From the NCBI RefSeq assembly GCF_018413605.1, contig NZ_JAHCDN010000001.1, positions 2,042,296 through 2,106,295 on the forward strand: 64,000 nucleotides of DNA, given 5' to 3'. Made by a program: the position numbers and the translations under genes. Each line of letters starts with the position of its first letter. Position 1 is the stretch's first letter. The DNA is from Variovorax sp. PCZ-1. Lineage in GTDB: Bacteria > Pseudomonadota > Gammaproteobacteria > Burkholderiales > Burkholderiaceae_C. The notes beneath the pieces were generated by a model. The model searched no databases and was not told where the DNA came from. It saw nothing but the letters and a program-made list of their open reading frames with translations. Below are positions 26,823 through 35,605 of this stretch, in pieces.

Positions 26823-28040
26823 TCACTTGCCTGTCGTCGCCGAGCCAGATGACACTACTGATTTAGTAGCACCCTGCGCAGGTTGTATGCCAGCGGGAGC
26901 CCCTTTTTCATTAAAAATCGTCACCTTCAAACCCGGTGAGAGCACATGAATACCCGCGCTCACGATTTTGTCGCCAGGTTTCACACCAGCAGCAATCACC
27001 GCTTCATTGCCATCGGCTGTAGCCACCTGGACAATCACTGGGTTGACCGTCATCGCCGCTGTATCGAGCAGCCATACGGTAGAAGCACCTTGCGCGTTTT
27101 GCATCAGGCTGCTGGTGGGTAGCTTGATCGCCGATACAGCATTCAAGCTCGTGCTGGGAAACACATACACCGTGGCACCCAGCGGCAAATTGGCAGACGC
27201 ATCCAAGCTCATCTTCGCTTGGAAAGTACGCGTGAGCGGATCAGCACTTGCCGCCAATTCGCGGATTTTTCCGCTCAACTCGCCGCCATCACCATCAGCC
27301 CAGCGTCTGGCTTTCACGGCTGAGCCCACAGCCACAGACGCCATCTTGTCTTCCGGCACGCTGAACACCACATCGCGCGCGCCGTCTTGCGCAATGCGCA
27401 CCACCGGGCTGCCCGCTGAGACCACCTGCCCCACTTCGGCATCCACCGCTGTCACAACACCCGACACATCCGCCACCAAATTCGCATAGCCCACTTGGTT
27501 ACCCACGTTGGCGAGCTGCGCTTGAGCCTGCTGCACCTGTGCTTGGGCAGCTTTGAATGTTGTTTCACGTCTTTCTAGCTCGGCGCCACTGATAAAGTTT
27601 TGCTCCTTGAGGCTTTGGAAACGCTTGAAATCTGCAGCAGCCAAATCGCGATTCGTCGTGGCTACAGCCAGGGCAGCGCGCGCGCCATCAGCTGCCAACT
27701 TGTAATCCTGTGGATCCAGCTGCGCGAGCACTTGCCCAGCCTTCACCCGCTGGCCAACTTCTGCTTGGCGTTTCACGATCTTGCCCGCAACACGAAAGCC
27801 CAAACGAGATTCGACTCGCGCCCTCACCTCGCCCGAGTATTCATAGCCAGATACCAAGCCACTCGAGCCCACCGTATGAATCTTCACAGCGCGCACGGGC
27901 TCAGGCGCTGGCGCAGGCTTGGAGCACGCGGCCAACAGCGCCACAGCGATCAAAGCGCTCCACAACGCCATCTTTTTCAACGCTATTTCTTTGATAGCAC
28001 TCTGCGCAGATTCCTTGCCGGCGATATGGCTATTTGGCAT
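26823..28040 (-). CDS. RND efflux periplasmic adaptor (membrane fusion lipoprotein)
   Basis: This 405-residue HlyD/MdtA-type adaptor has a lipobox LLAAC in ALIAVALLAACSKP, lipoyl/barrel domain RVESRLGFRVAGKIVKRQAEVGQ, a coiled-coil hairpin near 125-200, and beta-barrel ADPLTRTFQAKMSLD. ATG 28040 is chosen for GGAG 6 bases upstream; alternatives are 28052 and 27971. Two dispersed-repeat copies lie inside it. One encodes HIAGKESAQSAIKEIA ahead of the signal peptide, and the other encodes GAPAGIQPAQGATKSVVS at the C-terminus. The N-terminal copy makes the leader abnormally long, and ATG 27971 may have been the ancestral start. Confidence 0.88.
   Translation of the reverse strand: MPNSHIAGKESAQSAIKEIALKKMALWSALIAVALLAACSKPAPAPEPVRAVKIHTVGSSGLVSGYEYSGEVRARVESRLGFRVAGKIVKRQAEVGQRVKAGQVLAQLDPQDYKLAADGARAALAVATTNRDLAAADFKRFQSLKEQNFISGAELERRETTFKAAQAQVQQAQAQLANVGNQVGYANLVADVSGVVTAVDAEVGQVVSAGSPVVRIAQDGARDVVFSVPEDKMASVAVGSAVKARRWADGDGGELSGKIRELAASADPLTRTFQAKMSLDASANLPLGATVYVFPSTSLNAVSAIKLPTSSLMQNAQGASTVWLLDTAAMTVNPVIVQVATADGNEAVIAAGVKPGDKIVSAGIHVLSPGLKVTIFNEKGAPAGIQPAQGATKSVVSSGSATTGK
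26854..26909 (-). repeat. Dispersed repeat, copy 7 (C-terminal end of adaptor gene)
   Basis: On the minus strand it reads CTGGCATACAACCTGCGCAG followed by GGTGCTACTAAATCAGTAG. It is in frame with the adaptor, encoding AGIQPAQGATKSVV, the same reading frame as in the cupin copy. Confidence 0.75.
27981..28030 (-). repeat. Dispersed repeat, copy 8 (N-terminal leader of adaptor gene)
   Basis: On the minus strand it reads GCCGGCAAGGAATCTGCGCA followed by GAGTGCTATCAAAGAAATAG. It encodes AGKESAQSAIKEIA directly before the lipoprotein signal sequence. Confidence 0.8.
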
Positions 28041-28114
28041 GTTTTTCTCCATGGATGCGGAACCAAAACGACCCTCAGATGCTTTTGGCATTCACAGGTC
28101 AAATAAAGTTAATG

Positions 28115-28150
28115 ACTGACTGGTTAGTAATCTATCTGATTCCGAATCAG
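28115..28150. promoter_or_regulatory. Operator candidates upstream of RND operon
   Basis: Two inverted repeats lie 75-110 bases upstream of the adaptor start. ACTGACTGGTTAGT (28115-28128) is an imperfect dyad, and CTGATTC-C-GAATCAG (28136-28150) is a perfect 15-base palindrome. RND operons are commonly repressed by TetR-type proteins binding such dyads, but no TetR gene is in the window, so the regulator would be encoded elsewhere. Confidence 0.45.
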
Positions 28151-28195
28151 TTGTCAATAACCTGCGAGTTCGTCAGGAGAAAGCGACGCAGAATG

Positions 28196-29587
28196 TTATG
28201 AAGACTCAGGAGACACAGCTTCGGCGACCACCCTCGCATTGCGCGAGAAGCTTAAGTAAGCGTTCGTCCAATCGGCGAGGACAACGAAACGGTTGCGAAA
28301 GCCGATCAGGAAATAGATGTGGGCGAAGAGCCAAAAGAGCCAAGCGAGTTTGCCGGAAAAGCGCAGTGCGCCCAGGGGTGTGGCCAGATCAACAACTGCT
28401 GCATTGCGACCAATCGTGGCGAGATTGCCGTAGTCGGCATAGTGGAAGGCCAGCGTACTTTGACCTTGGATTCGGCGCAAGATATTAGCGGCGGCGCAAC
28501 GCCCCATTTGCTTGGCAGCGGGTGACACGCCAGGCACAGGCACTGACTTGCCATCTACATCACGCATCAGGCTAGCCATATCACCGATCACGCTGATAGA
28601 CGGCACTTGCGGCAGGCTCAAATCGGGCAACACCTTCACGCGCCCCGCGCGATCCAGCTCACAGCCCGTGCTACTGGCGAGTTGCTTGCCCAAGGCAGAG
28701 GCTGCGACACCTGCAGCCCAGATGATGGTTTTACTATGAATTTGATAGCTTCTCGCGCTGACTGTTTGCGGGCTAGATGCGGTTTTGGCTTCTAAATCTG
28801 TGGGGGTGGGTAACGTATCCACCTGAATACCTTGCGCATCGATCTGCGTGACTTTGGCATTCAAGCGTACATCCACACCGAGTTTGACCAACTGCTTCAG
28901 TGCTTTCTCGCTCAGATCAAGCGGCATCGCCTGCAACACGCGCGCACCCCCTTCGACCAGGATCACTTTGGCACTCGCAGGATTGATGCGGCGAAACTCG
29001 CCCGGCAAGGTATGCCGCGCAATCTCAGCCAAGGTGCCCGCCATCTCCACACCTGTGGGTCCAGCGCCAATCACAACAAAGGTGAGCAAGGCCTCGCGCT
29101 GTGCAGTATCGTCTTGTGCTTCAGCTGCTTCAAAAGCCATCAAAATTTTGCGGCGTATATCGAAGGCATCTTGCAATGTTTTGAGCCCCGGCGCATGTGC
29201 CTCCCAAGCATCGTTACCAAAGTAGCTGTGGCTTGCACCCGCCGCAACGATGAGATGATCAAAAGCCAAAGCATGCGGTACACCACTGCTTGGCTGCACA
29301 AACTCCAAGCGTTTATTCATGGCATCGATGCTTCTCACCTCGCCCAGCAAGGTGGTCACATTGTCTTGTGATCGAAACAGATGCCGAATCGGCGCGGAAA
29401 TCAAGGGCGCCGCCAAGCCCGCCGTAGCCACTTGGTAGAGCAGTGGCTGAAAAAGATGGTGATTGGTGCGATCAATCAAGCTCACACGCACCGCCTTGCC
29501 CTTGAACGCTTTAGCGGCTTCTAATCCACCGAAACCACAACCAATGATGACGATATGTGGAGTTTGGTGAGGTGTTTGTTCAGGCAT
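28196..29587 (-). CDS. Type II NADH:quinone oxidoreductase (NDH-2)
   Basis: This 463-residue single-subunit, FAD-containing NADH dehydrogenase donates electrons to quinone without pumping protons. FAD motif IIGCGFGGLEAAK is near residues 14-26, and the NADH motif VVIGAGPTGVEMAG near 173. The C-terminal hydrophobic segment (LAWLFWLFAHIYFLIGF) anchors it to the inner membrane. Residues about 265-285 (KTASSPQTVSARSYQIHSK) come from a degenerate dispersed-repeat copy inserted before TIIWAAGV. It is transcribed alone towards the RND promoter region. Confidence 0.9.
   Translation of the reverse strand: MPEQTPHQTPHIVIIGCGFGGLEAAKAFKGKAVRVSLIDRTNHHLFQPLLYQVATAGLAAPLISAPIRHLFRSQDNVTTLLGEVRSIDAMNKRLEFVQPSSGVPHALAFDHLIVAAGASHSYFGNDAWEAHAPGLKTLQDAFDIRRKILMAFEAAEAQDDTAQREALLTFVVIGAGPTGVEMAGTLAEIARHTLPGEFRRINPASAKVILVEGGARVLQAMPLDLSEKALKQLVKLGVDVRLNAKVTQIDAQGIQVDTLPTPTDLEAKTASSPQTVSARSYQIHSKTIIWAAGVAASALGKQLASSTGCELDRAGRVKVLPDLSLPQVPSISVIGDMASLMRDVDGKSVPVPGVSPAAKQMGRCAAANILRRIQGQSTLAFHYADYGNLATIGRNAAVVDLATPLGALRFSGKLAWLFWLFAHIYFLIGFRNRFVVLADWTNAYLSFSRNARVVAEAVSPESS
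28732..28790 (-). repeat. Dispersed repeat, copy 9 (inside NDH-2 gene)
   Basis: This is a degenerate copy. On the minus strand CATCTAGCCCGCAAACAGTC is followed by AGCGCGAGAAGCTATCAAAT, aligning with AGCCGGCATAGAATCTGCGC...GCTATCAA. It is in frame in a third frame class, encoding SSPQTVSARSYQI. Confidence 0.5.
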
Positions 29588-29829
29588 ATCGCATGATAAT
29601 TCATCGGCAAAGTACAGCTAGGATAAACACCATCGACGCTTGCCGAGATGCGTTTCAAGCTTATGCTTTCACTTCGCAACGAATCAAAAATGAATGAAAA
29701 CCTACATCACTATCGATTCCTATACATTAATATGAGCACACCGAATTTGGTACTCAACAATCAAGCGGCTGATCCCGCTTACGTAAGCTCAAAACTCTAA
29801 GCCTCACACAGTTGAGACATTACAAATTT

Positions 29830-30600
29830 ATGTTCAATAGCAATACAGATAAAGAATGGGAAAAATTCGGTAGAGATGATCCGTACTACGGCGTGTTGAA
29901 TCATAAAAAATACCTGACTGAGAATTTAACATCAGAAAATAAAGAGGAATTTTTTCAGGCTGGTACGGGTTATATTGATCACGTTTTCGCAAATATCAGG
30001 AAGCATATCGATCCGGCGTTTACTGTTCACCAAGCTCTTGATTTTGGATGCGGCGTGGGAAGGCTAACAGTTCCGCTCGCGAAGCTTGCACAAGAGGTTA
30101 CAGGAGCAGATGTTTCTGATTCAATGCTGAGCGAAGCGAGAAAGAATTGTGAATCGCAATCGATCGTCAATGCAAACTTCATCAAGTCTGACGATCATCT
30201 TTCATCCATCACGGGGCAATACAACTTTATTCTCTCCCATATCGTCTTTCAACATATTCCGACAGAAAGAGGGGAGCAAATTTTTCAAGCTCTGTTGCAG
30301 CGCCTGGACGAGAATGGTGTTGGCGTGGTTCACTTCACATATGCCAAGCAGCGTGTACCCAACACTACGATAGCTTCACTGATACGGAAGTACCTCCCTT
30401 ATGGAAGTAACTTTCTCAATTTAACGAGAGGCAAAAAGTTTTTCGCCCCGCAAATGCAAATGAACTCCTATGATGTTAATCGCTTATTCTCAATGATTCA
30501 AAAAGCACGGGTTATTGATTTTTATACCGAATTCACAGATCACGGAGGCGAATTCGGCATCGTGATCTACTTCAAAAAGCCGCAAGCTGCACAGATCTAG
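29830..30600 (+). CDS. Class I SAM-dependent methyltransferase, AT-rich and probably acquired
   Basis: This 256-residue protein starts at ATG 29830; a TTG at 29812 is the alternative. Motif I is ALDFGCGVGRLTVPLA near 68-83, then DVSDSMLSEARKN and the post-motif segment FILSHIVFQHIP, all typical of a Methyltransf_11/25 domain. Codon use is clearly AT-rich compared with its neighbours, and the 240 bases upstream are also AT-rich with no other gene. This suggests lateral acquisition. It stands alone. Family members modify sugars, lipids or small molecules, so the substrate cannot be named. Confidence 0.82.
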   Translation: MFNSNTDKEWEKFGRDDPYYGVLNHKKYLTENLTSENKEEFFQAGTGYIDHVFANIRKHIDPAFTVHQALDFGCGVGRLTVPLAKLAQEVTGADVSDSMLSEARKNCESQSIVNANFIKSDDHLSSITGQYNFILSHIVFQHIPTERGEQIFQALLQRLDENGVGVVHFTYAKQRVPNTTIASLIRKYLPYGSNFLNLTRGKKFFAPQMQMNSYDVNRLFSMIQKARVIDFYTEFTDHGGEFGIVIYFKKPQAAQI

Positions 30601-30706
30601 GCGGCTCAGCATCAGGTGGCTCAGACATACATACTTGCTGGGCCGTATTGGCTGCATTTACTGCTACGATAAATGAACTGCCGTAGCCTGCAAGTGCGAT
30701 GGTTTT

Positions 30707-30733
30707 TGCGATGGGTGCTTCCTCACCATCGCA
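30707..30733. other. Hairpin downstream of rluB
   Basis: TGCGATGGGTG and CACCATCGCA pair with one bulge around CTTCCT. It lies between the converging methyltransferase and rluB genes. No clear T-run follows on either strand, so it is only a weak terminator candidate. Confidence 0.3.
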
Positions 30734-30754
30734 GGTCTCATTGGGATTTTTAGC

Positions 30755-32710
30755 TCAGCGCCCGCGCCCACCGCTGCGGCCACGGCCACCACGGTTGCCT
30801 CCGCCTCCACCACCGCCGAAGCTGCCTCCGCCGCCACGGCGATTGCCTCCTCCGCCGCCGCCTCCAAAGCCACCGCCACCGCCACTGCCTTGTTTACGGA
30901 AGCCGTCTTGTGTGATGTAGCCAAAGGATGTTTTGGTGGGATCGACGCCCGGTGGTGGACCGTCTTCACCGTAGCCACCACTGCGACCGCCGCCACCGCC
31001 GCCAAAGCTGTTACCGCCACGGCCACGTTTTTTGGCTTGCATGTAGCCGCTTTCGTGGCTGATACCGGCTTGGTTGAAATCGTCTTCGTCATCGTCTCGT
31101 GGGTAGCCATCGCCACGGCCTTGTTGACTTTGGCCTTGCGCTTCTTGACGCTGGCCCTCACCCTGCGGACCGCGGTTGTAGCGATCAGCAAAGCGGTTAT
31201 TGCGGCCATTTTGGCGCTGCTGACCGTTATAAGGGTTGTTGTTGCCCTCGGAACGCTGCTCGCCTCGCACGGCATCGCCCTCAGCGGGTGCTTGACCGTC
31301 TTGACGTGGCTCAAAGCCATTACCGCGGTCGTTGCGGCCTCCACGGCGCACAAATTTGCCACGGCGCTCACGCTGGCCGCCTTCATCGCGCTGGCCTTCT
31401 CGTTGACCACCACGCGGCTCACGTTGTTCACGCGGCTCGCGTCGCTCACCTGGCTCCACAGCAAACGCTTCCGCGCCTACTTTCAGCTCTTCCGCGCCCT
31501 CGGCATCCACCAAGCTTTGCGTGAGATCACGAATCTCAGAATCATTCAATTCCATGTACACACTGCGGCGCAAGCCTTTGGGCAAGCCATAGGAACCATA
31601 GCGAATACGGATCAAGCGACTGACCGCATGGCCCATGGCTTCAAACAAACGGCGCACCTCGCGGTTGCGGCCTTCGCCAATCGTCACGCGCACCCAGCGG
31701 TTCGCGCCATCGCCGCCACCATCTTCAATGGAAAGGAATTGCGCCATGCCGTCTTCGAGCTGCACGCCATCGAGCAGTTTCTGACGATTCTCAGGGGTGA
31801 GTTCGCCCAAAATGCGCACTGCGTATTCACGCTTCAGGCCAAAGCGGGGGTGCATGAGTCGGTTCGCCAGCTCACCAGAATTGGTGAACAGCAGCAAACC
31901 TTCGGTGTTCAAATCGAGGCGACCGACGCTGAGCCACTTGCCAAAAGGCAAACGTGGCAAACGGCGGAAAACTGTCGGGCGATTTTGCGGATCGTCATAC
32001 GTGACGATCTCGCCCGCAGGCTTGTGATACGCGATCACGCGAGCGCGTGGCTGCTGAATGCGCAACTGCAAAAGCTTGCCCTGAATGCGCACTTCATCGC
32101 CCCATTGCACGCGCTGGCCCACGTGGGCGTTTTGGCCATTCACCGTGATGTGGCCATCGGCAATCATGTCTTCCATCTCTAAGCGTGAGCCCAGACCGGC
32201 TTGCGCTAAGACCTTGTGCAGCTTCGGCGAATCAGGCAGCGGTGGCAGCACGCGTTTAGGGGGAAGGCGACGCTCGCCTTCTTGCTCAGCATCAAACTGG
32301 CCCGAGACGATTTCCGAAAAATCGCGGGGCACGAAGGCTTCAGCCGTGGCTTCAGGTGTGTCGTCGCTGTGAGTCGCTTGTTGCTCATCGCCGCTGTTCT
32401 GGCTGTCTTGATCATCGCCATCGACATCAGCTTGTGGTGCGGCTTGCAGTGGTGTGTCGCCACCAGCAGCTTGCACTTTGGCCGCCGCTTCAGCAGCACG
32501 CGCTTCTTCCATTTGCGCTTTGGTGCGGCGCACGCGTTTTTTCACTTCAGGCACATCGCCGTTGGTTTCCTCAGGAGCAGCAGGCGCGGCCTCTAAAGTC
32601 TCTTTGGGTTTACGGGTTGCTCTTTTTTTAGGAGCAGCTTGCGAAGATTCTGTGCCGGCTGATGCCTGATTTTCTTCTAAATTTTCAGGCGTGTCGTGTT
32701 GTTCGTTCAT
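30755..32710 (-). CDS. rluB: 23S rRNA pseudouridine synthase RluB with long disordered ends
   Basis: The 651-residue protein makes pseudouridine at the RluB site of 23S rRNA. The core has an S4 RNA-binding domain ([21 protein letters not shown]) near 168 and the catalytic Asp in [11 protein letters not shown] near 265. The core ends near residue 410. The N-terminal 150 residues are Ala/Glu/Lys-rich, and about 230 C-terminal residues are Arg/Gln/Gly-rich, ending in [12 protein letters not shown] and RGGRGR repeats. Long tails are common in Burkholderiales RluB but absent in Escherichia coli. The gene overlaps scpB by 4 bases. Confidence 0.93.
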   Translation of the reverse strand: MNEQHDTPENLEENQASAGTESSQAAPKKRATRKPKETLEAAPAAPEETNGDVPEVKKRVRRTKAQMEEARAAEAAAKVQAAGGDTPLQAAPQADVDGDDQDSQNSGDEQQATHSDDTPEATAEAFVPRDFSEIVSGQFDAEQEGERRLPPKRVLPPLPDSPKLHKVLAQAGLGSRLEMEDMIADGHITVNGQNAHVGQRVQWGDEVRIQGKLLQLRIQQPRARVIAYHKPAGEIVTYDDPQNRPTVFRRLPRLPFGKWLSVGRLDLNTEGLLLFTNSGELANRLMHPRFGLKREYAVRILGELTPENRQKLLDGVQLEDGMAQFLSIEDGGGDGANRWVRVTIGEGRNREVRRLFEAMGHAVSRLIRIRYGSYGLPKGLRRSVYMELNDSEIRDLTQSLVDAEGAEELKVGAEAFAVEPGERREPREQREPRGGQREGQRDEGGQRERRGKFVRRGGRNDRGNGFEPRQDGQAPAEGDAVRGEQRSEGNNNPYNGQQRQNGRNNRFADRYNRGPQGEGQRQEAQGQSQQGRGDGYPRDDDEDDFNQAGISHESGYMQAKKRGRGGNSFGGGGGGRSGGYGEDGPPPGVDPTKTSFGYITQDGFRKQGSGGGGGFGGGGGGGNRRGGGGSFGGGGGGGNRGGRGRSGGRGR

Positions 32711-33423
32711 GATGCTTTTTCAGTGTCTGCATCGGGTGCAGAGGTTTCAGTGTCAGGGGTGGTGGTTTCAGTTTCTGTGGCGGCGATGGCCTCGTCCAAA
32801 GGCAAAGCTTCGGTTTGCGCATCGGCTTCGCTGGATGGCTCTTGCGGCTCCGCTCCCGTTTCCATGCCAGGCAAGGGCATATCCAAGCTCTCCAGCGCCT
32901 TGGCTTGAAGCTGCGGATCATCCAGCGCAGGCAGCTGATCCAGAGATTCCAAACCGAGGTCATCGAGAAACTGGCGCGTCGTCGCGAAAAGCGCGGGGCG
33001 ACCCACGGTTTCACGATGGCCAATGGTCTCGACCCAGCCACGATCTTCCAGCTGCTTGATGATCAGCGAGTTGATCGTCACGCCGCGAATGTCTTCCATG
33101 TCGCCGCGCGTGCAGGGCTGACGGTAGGCGATGATGGCCAAAGTCTCCAGCGTGGCGCGGGTGTATTTGGGCGGTTTCTCAGGGTTGAGACGATCCAAAT
33201 ACGAGCGCATCTCAGGCCGGCTTTGAAAGCGCCAGCCACTGGCCACGCTCACGAGCTGTACGCCACGCTGCGCCCAATCCAGCTGCAAGTCTTCCAGCAG
33301 GGTTTTGATGGTGTCTGCGCCGAGTTCGTCAGCAAACAGGGTGCGCAACTCAGCCACTTTGAGCGGCTGGTTCGCGCAAATCAAAGCGGTCTCCAAGACA
33401 CGCTTTGCGTCAGTTGTATTCAT
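32707..33423 (-). CDS. scpB: Segregation and condensation protein ScpB
   Basis: The 238-residue winged-helix protein is the kleisin-associated partner in the SMC-ScpAB chromosome condensin. Two winged-helix domains occupy residues 1-170 ([64 protein letters not shown]). The last 60 residues are acidic and disordered. It sits directly upstream of rluB with an ATGA overlap, the standard bacterial pairing. scpA is not in the window. Confidence 0.94.
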   Translation of the reverse strand: MNTTDAKRVLETALICANQPLKVAELRTLFADELGADTIKTLLEDLQLDWAQRGVQLVSVASGWRFQSRPEMRSYLDRLNPEKPPKYTRATLETLAIIAYRQPCTRGDMEDIRGVTINSLIIKQLEDRGWVETIGHRETVGRPALFATTRQFLDDLGLESLDQLPALDDPQLQAKALESLDMPLPGMETGAEPQEPSSEADAQTEALPLDEAIAATETETTTPDTETSAPDADTEKAS

Positions 33424-33583
33424 CGCTTGGATGTTCCCAAAATGATGTGGTCATAGTGCGGCTTTGTGCCGCAAGGTTTTAATTTCAAAACAAGGGGGCG
33501 AGGCAACAATAGCAACTCGCTAGCCATTCCGGCCTAATCATTCGTTGATTTTGGCACTGCTTCCCGCAGCGCCATCAATAAAG

Positions 33584-34717
33584 CTAATTGTAGCCCAAAC
33601 CCAGCACCTCACAGGCAGAGCGCATATCCGGCGGCAAACCTGCCTCAAAAGCCATCTCTTCCCCAGTGATCGGGTGCTCAAAAGCCAGGCGCTCCGCATG
33701 CAGGCCTTGGCGCTCCAAGCCACCCGCCGGGCGGCCGCCATAGATCGCATCCGCAATCAGCGGGTGATGCACATAAGCCGCATGCACCCGAATCTGGTGC
33801 GTGCGCCCGGTGTGCAGATTGCAGCGCAGCAGGCAGAACGCATCGGCAGAAATCTCGTCGGTGCTGGTTTTAGATGCTTTATGAGCATCTTCCCGGCGTA
33901 GATACTGCGCAGAATGCTCAGAATTTGATAGCAATTCAAAGTCTGTGGTGGCTTCTTTGCCAGGGTATTGCGCCAAATCCACCACCGCCATGCGCTGGCG
34001 ATTGCGCGGATCGCGCCCAATTGGCGCGTCCACCTGCCTGGGGCTCATGCCCTGCCAGGGGTAATGCGCCATCGCCAGATACTGGCGCTTCACTTCTCGG
34101 GCAGCAATCATGCGAATCAGCGCATCCATCGCCTCGCGTGTGCGCGCCACCACCATCAGGCCAGAGGTGTCTTTATCCAGCCGATGCACGATGCCTGCGC
34201 GCGGCAGCAAAGTATGGCATTCGTGATGCGCCAGTAGGCCGTTGAGCAGCGTGCCGCTCCAATTGCCCGCAGCGGGGTGGACGACGAGACCAGGCGCTTT
34301 GTTGATGATCATCAAATGTGGGTCTTCAAACACCACGTTCAAGGCTTTCGCCACGGCTGCATCAGGATGAAAAGCCGTGTCCTGCGGCAGCGGGCGCTGG
34401 CGCACGATCAGCTCTTGCCCCGCTTTGAGCTTGGCTGAAGCCTTGCTGGCACTCACCCCGCCAATCAGCACATCGCCGCTGTCGATCAGCTGCTGCAAAA
34501 AACTGCGCGATGAATCTGGCAAGAGCTGCGCCAGCACGCGGTCTAATCGCTCGCCATGGTGCGCATGGCCGGTGGTGAAGCGATGTTCTTGGGTTTGGTG
34601 TGCCGCATCTGGGCTGGGCGATGCAAGCTCAAGGCCGTCATCCAACTCGTCTTCCGCAGACAGGTGGCCGCTCTCGTGCGCCGCTATAGGTGCGGCAGTG
34701 CCGCTCGATATAATCAT
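33584..34717 (-). CDS. rluD: 23S rRNA pseudouridine synthase RluD
   Basis: The 377-residue enzyme forms pseudouridines in helix 69 of 23S rRNA. It has an S4 domain (LDRVLAQLLPDSSRSFLQQLI) near 60-110 and the catalytic motif HRLDKDTSGLMVVA near 180, then GRTHQIRVH. The start is taken at ATG 34717 because an earlier ATG at 34756 would overlap the divergent bamD start. Residues near 260-285 (LLSNSEHSAQYLRREDAH) are encoded by an in-frame dispersed repeat, absent from ordinary RluD. It is divergent from bamD, a common Burkholderiales arrangement. Confidence 0.93.
   Translation of the reverse strand: MIISSGTAAPIAAHESGHLSAEDELDDGLELASPSPDAAHQTQEHRFTTGHAHHGERLDRVLAQLLPDSSRSFLQQLIDSGDVLIGGVSASKASAKLKAGQELIVRQRPLPQDTAFHPDAAVAKALNVVFEDPHLMIINKAPGLVVHPAAGNWSGTLLNGLLAHHECHTLLPRAGIVHRLDKDTSGLMVVARTREAMDALIRMIAAREVKRQYLAMAHYPWQGMSPRQVDAPIGRDPRNRQRMAVVDLAQYPGKEATTDFELLSNSEHSAQYLRREDAHKASKTSTDEISADAFCLLRCNLHTGRTHQIRVHAAYVHHPLIADAIYGGRPAGGLERQGLHAERLAFEHPITGEEMAFEAGLPPDMRSACEVLGLGYN
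33871..33935 (+). repeat. Dispersed repeat, copy 10 (inside rluD)
   Basis: CCCGGCGTAGATACTGCGC followed by AGAATGCTCAGAATTTGATA matches the family core. It is read by rluD from the opposite strand, encoding SNSEHSAQYLRRED. Confidence 0.7.
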
Positions 34718-34740
34718 TTCAATACTTTTGGATCTTCGCA

Positions 34741-35541
34741 ATGTTTGGATTATCAACCCTACGCGTCATCAGCTGCGCCAGCCTTCTTGTGCTCGCAGCC
34801 TGTGCCAGCAAGCCTGCAGCGGACCGCACCGACACTTGGAGCCCCAATAAAATCTACGCTGAGGGCAAAGACGAAGCCAAAGCTGGTGCTTGGGACAAAG
34901 CCATTCCCCTCTTCGAAAAACTCGAAGGCCGCGCTGCTGGCACACCGCTGGCTCAACAGGCTCAGCTGGAAAAAGCCTTTGCACATTACAAAGCCAATGA
35001 GCCCGCCCAAGCCTTGGCCACCATCGATCGATTCAAAAAACTCCACCCCGCCAGCGCGGGCATGGACTACGCCTTGTATCTGCAAGGCCTGATCAATTTC
35101 AACGACAACCTCGGCATCTTTGGCTTCTTGGCCAAACAAGATCTCTCCGAGCGTGACCAAAACGCCGCCAAAGAATCCTTCGAAGCCTTCAAGGAGCTCG
35201 TCACGCGCTTCCCAGATTCCAAATATGCGCCAGATTCTCGCGCACGCATGACCTATATCGTCAATTCACTGGCGCAATACGAAGTTCACGTCGCACGCTA
35301 CTACTACACACGCAATGCTTATGTTGCTGCGATCAACCGCGCTCAAACCGCGGTGACGGATTATCAAAACGTCCCCGCTTCAGAAGAAGCGCTCTACATC
35401 ATCATGCTCAGCTACGATGCGCTCAACATGCCTCAGCTGCGCGACGACACCAAACGTGTGCTGGAGAAAAACTTTCCCAAGAGCGAGTTTCTTGCTCGCG
35501 GTTTCAAGTCCAAAGATTCCCCTTGGTGGAAGCTTTGGTGA
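34741..35541 (+). CDS. bamD: Outer membrane assembly lipoprotein BamD
   Basis: The 266-residue lipoprotein (lipobox LVLAAC at about 13-18) is an essential part of the BAM complex, which folds beta-barrel proteins into the outer membrane. Tetratricopeptide-like helices run through residues 35-250 (WSPNKIYAEGKDEAKAGAWDKAIPLFEKLE; YALYLQGLINFNDN; ARYYYTRNAYVAAINRAQ). Divergent from rluD with only about 23 bases between starts, so the promoters must overlap. Confidence 0.94.
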   Translation: MFGLSTLRVISCASLLVLAACASKPAADRTDTWSPNKIYAEGKDEAKAGAWDKAIPLFEKLEGRAAGTPLAQQAQLEKAFAHYKANEPAQALATIDRFKKLHPASAGMDYALYLQGLINFNDNLGIFGFLAKQDLSERDQNAAKESFEAFKELVTRFPDSKYAPDSRARMTYIVNSLAQYEVHVARYYYTRNAYVAAINRAQTAVTDYQNVPASEEALYIIMLSYDALNMPQLRDDTKRVLEKNFPKSEFLARGFKSKDSPWWKLW

Positions 35542-35552
35542 TATTGATCAGT

Positions 35553-35605
35553 CTTTTATGCCTGCAGCCGGCATAGAATCTGCGTAGAGTGCTCATTTTT
35601 TAATA
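35553..35605 (+). repeat. Dispersed repeat, copy 11 (between bamD and FAD dehydrogenase)
   Basis: GCCGGCATAGAATCTGCG followed by TAGAGTGCTCATTTTTTAAT is a near-exact core. It fills most of the gap and ends exactly at the GTG start of the next gene, so it forms that gene's upstream region. Confidence 0.85.

Noticed and set aside
30890..32182. Plus-strand open frame opposite rluB (430 codons)
   Set aside because: It arises from the GC-skewed, low-complexity rluB coding sequence. Its Ala/Thr/Leu-rich product has no family motif, while rluB has an intact S4 domain and catalytic Asp.
33507..33540. Possible repeat fragment between scpB and rluD
   Set aside because: CAATAGCAACTCGCTAGCC has only scattered similarity to the family ends and lacks the TGCGCAGAGTGC core.
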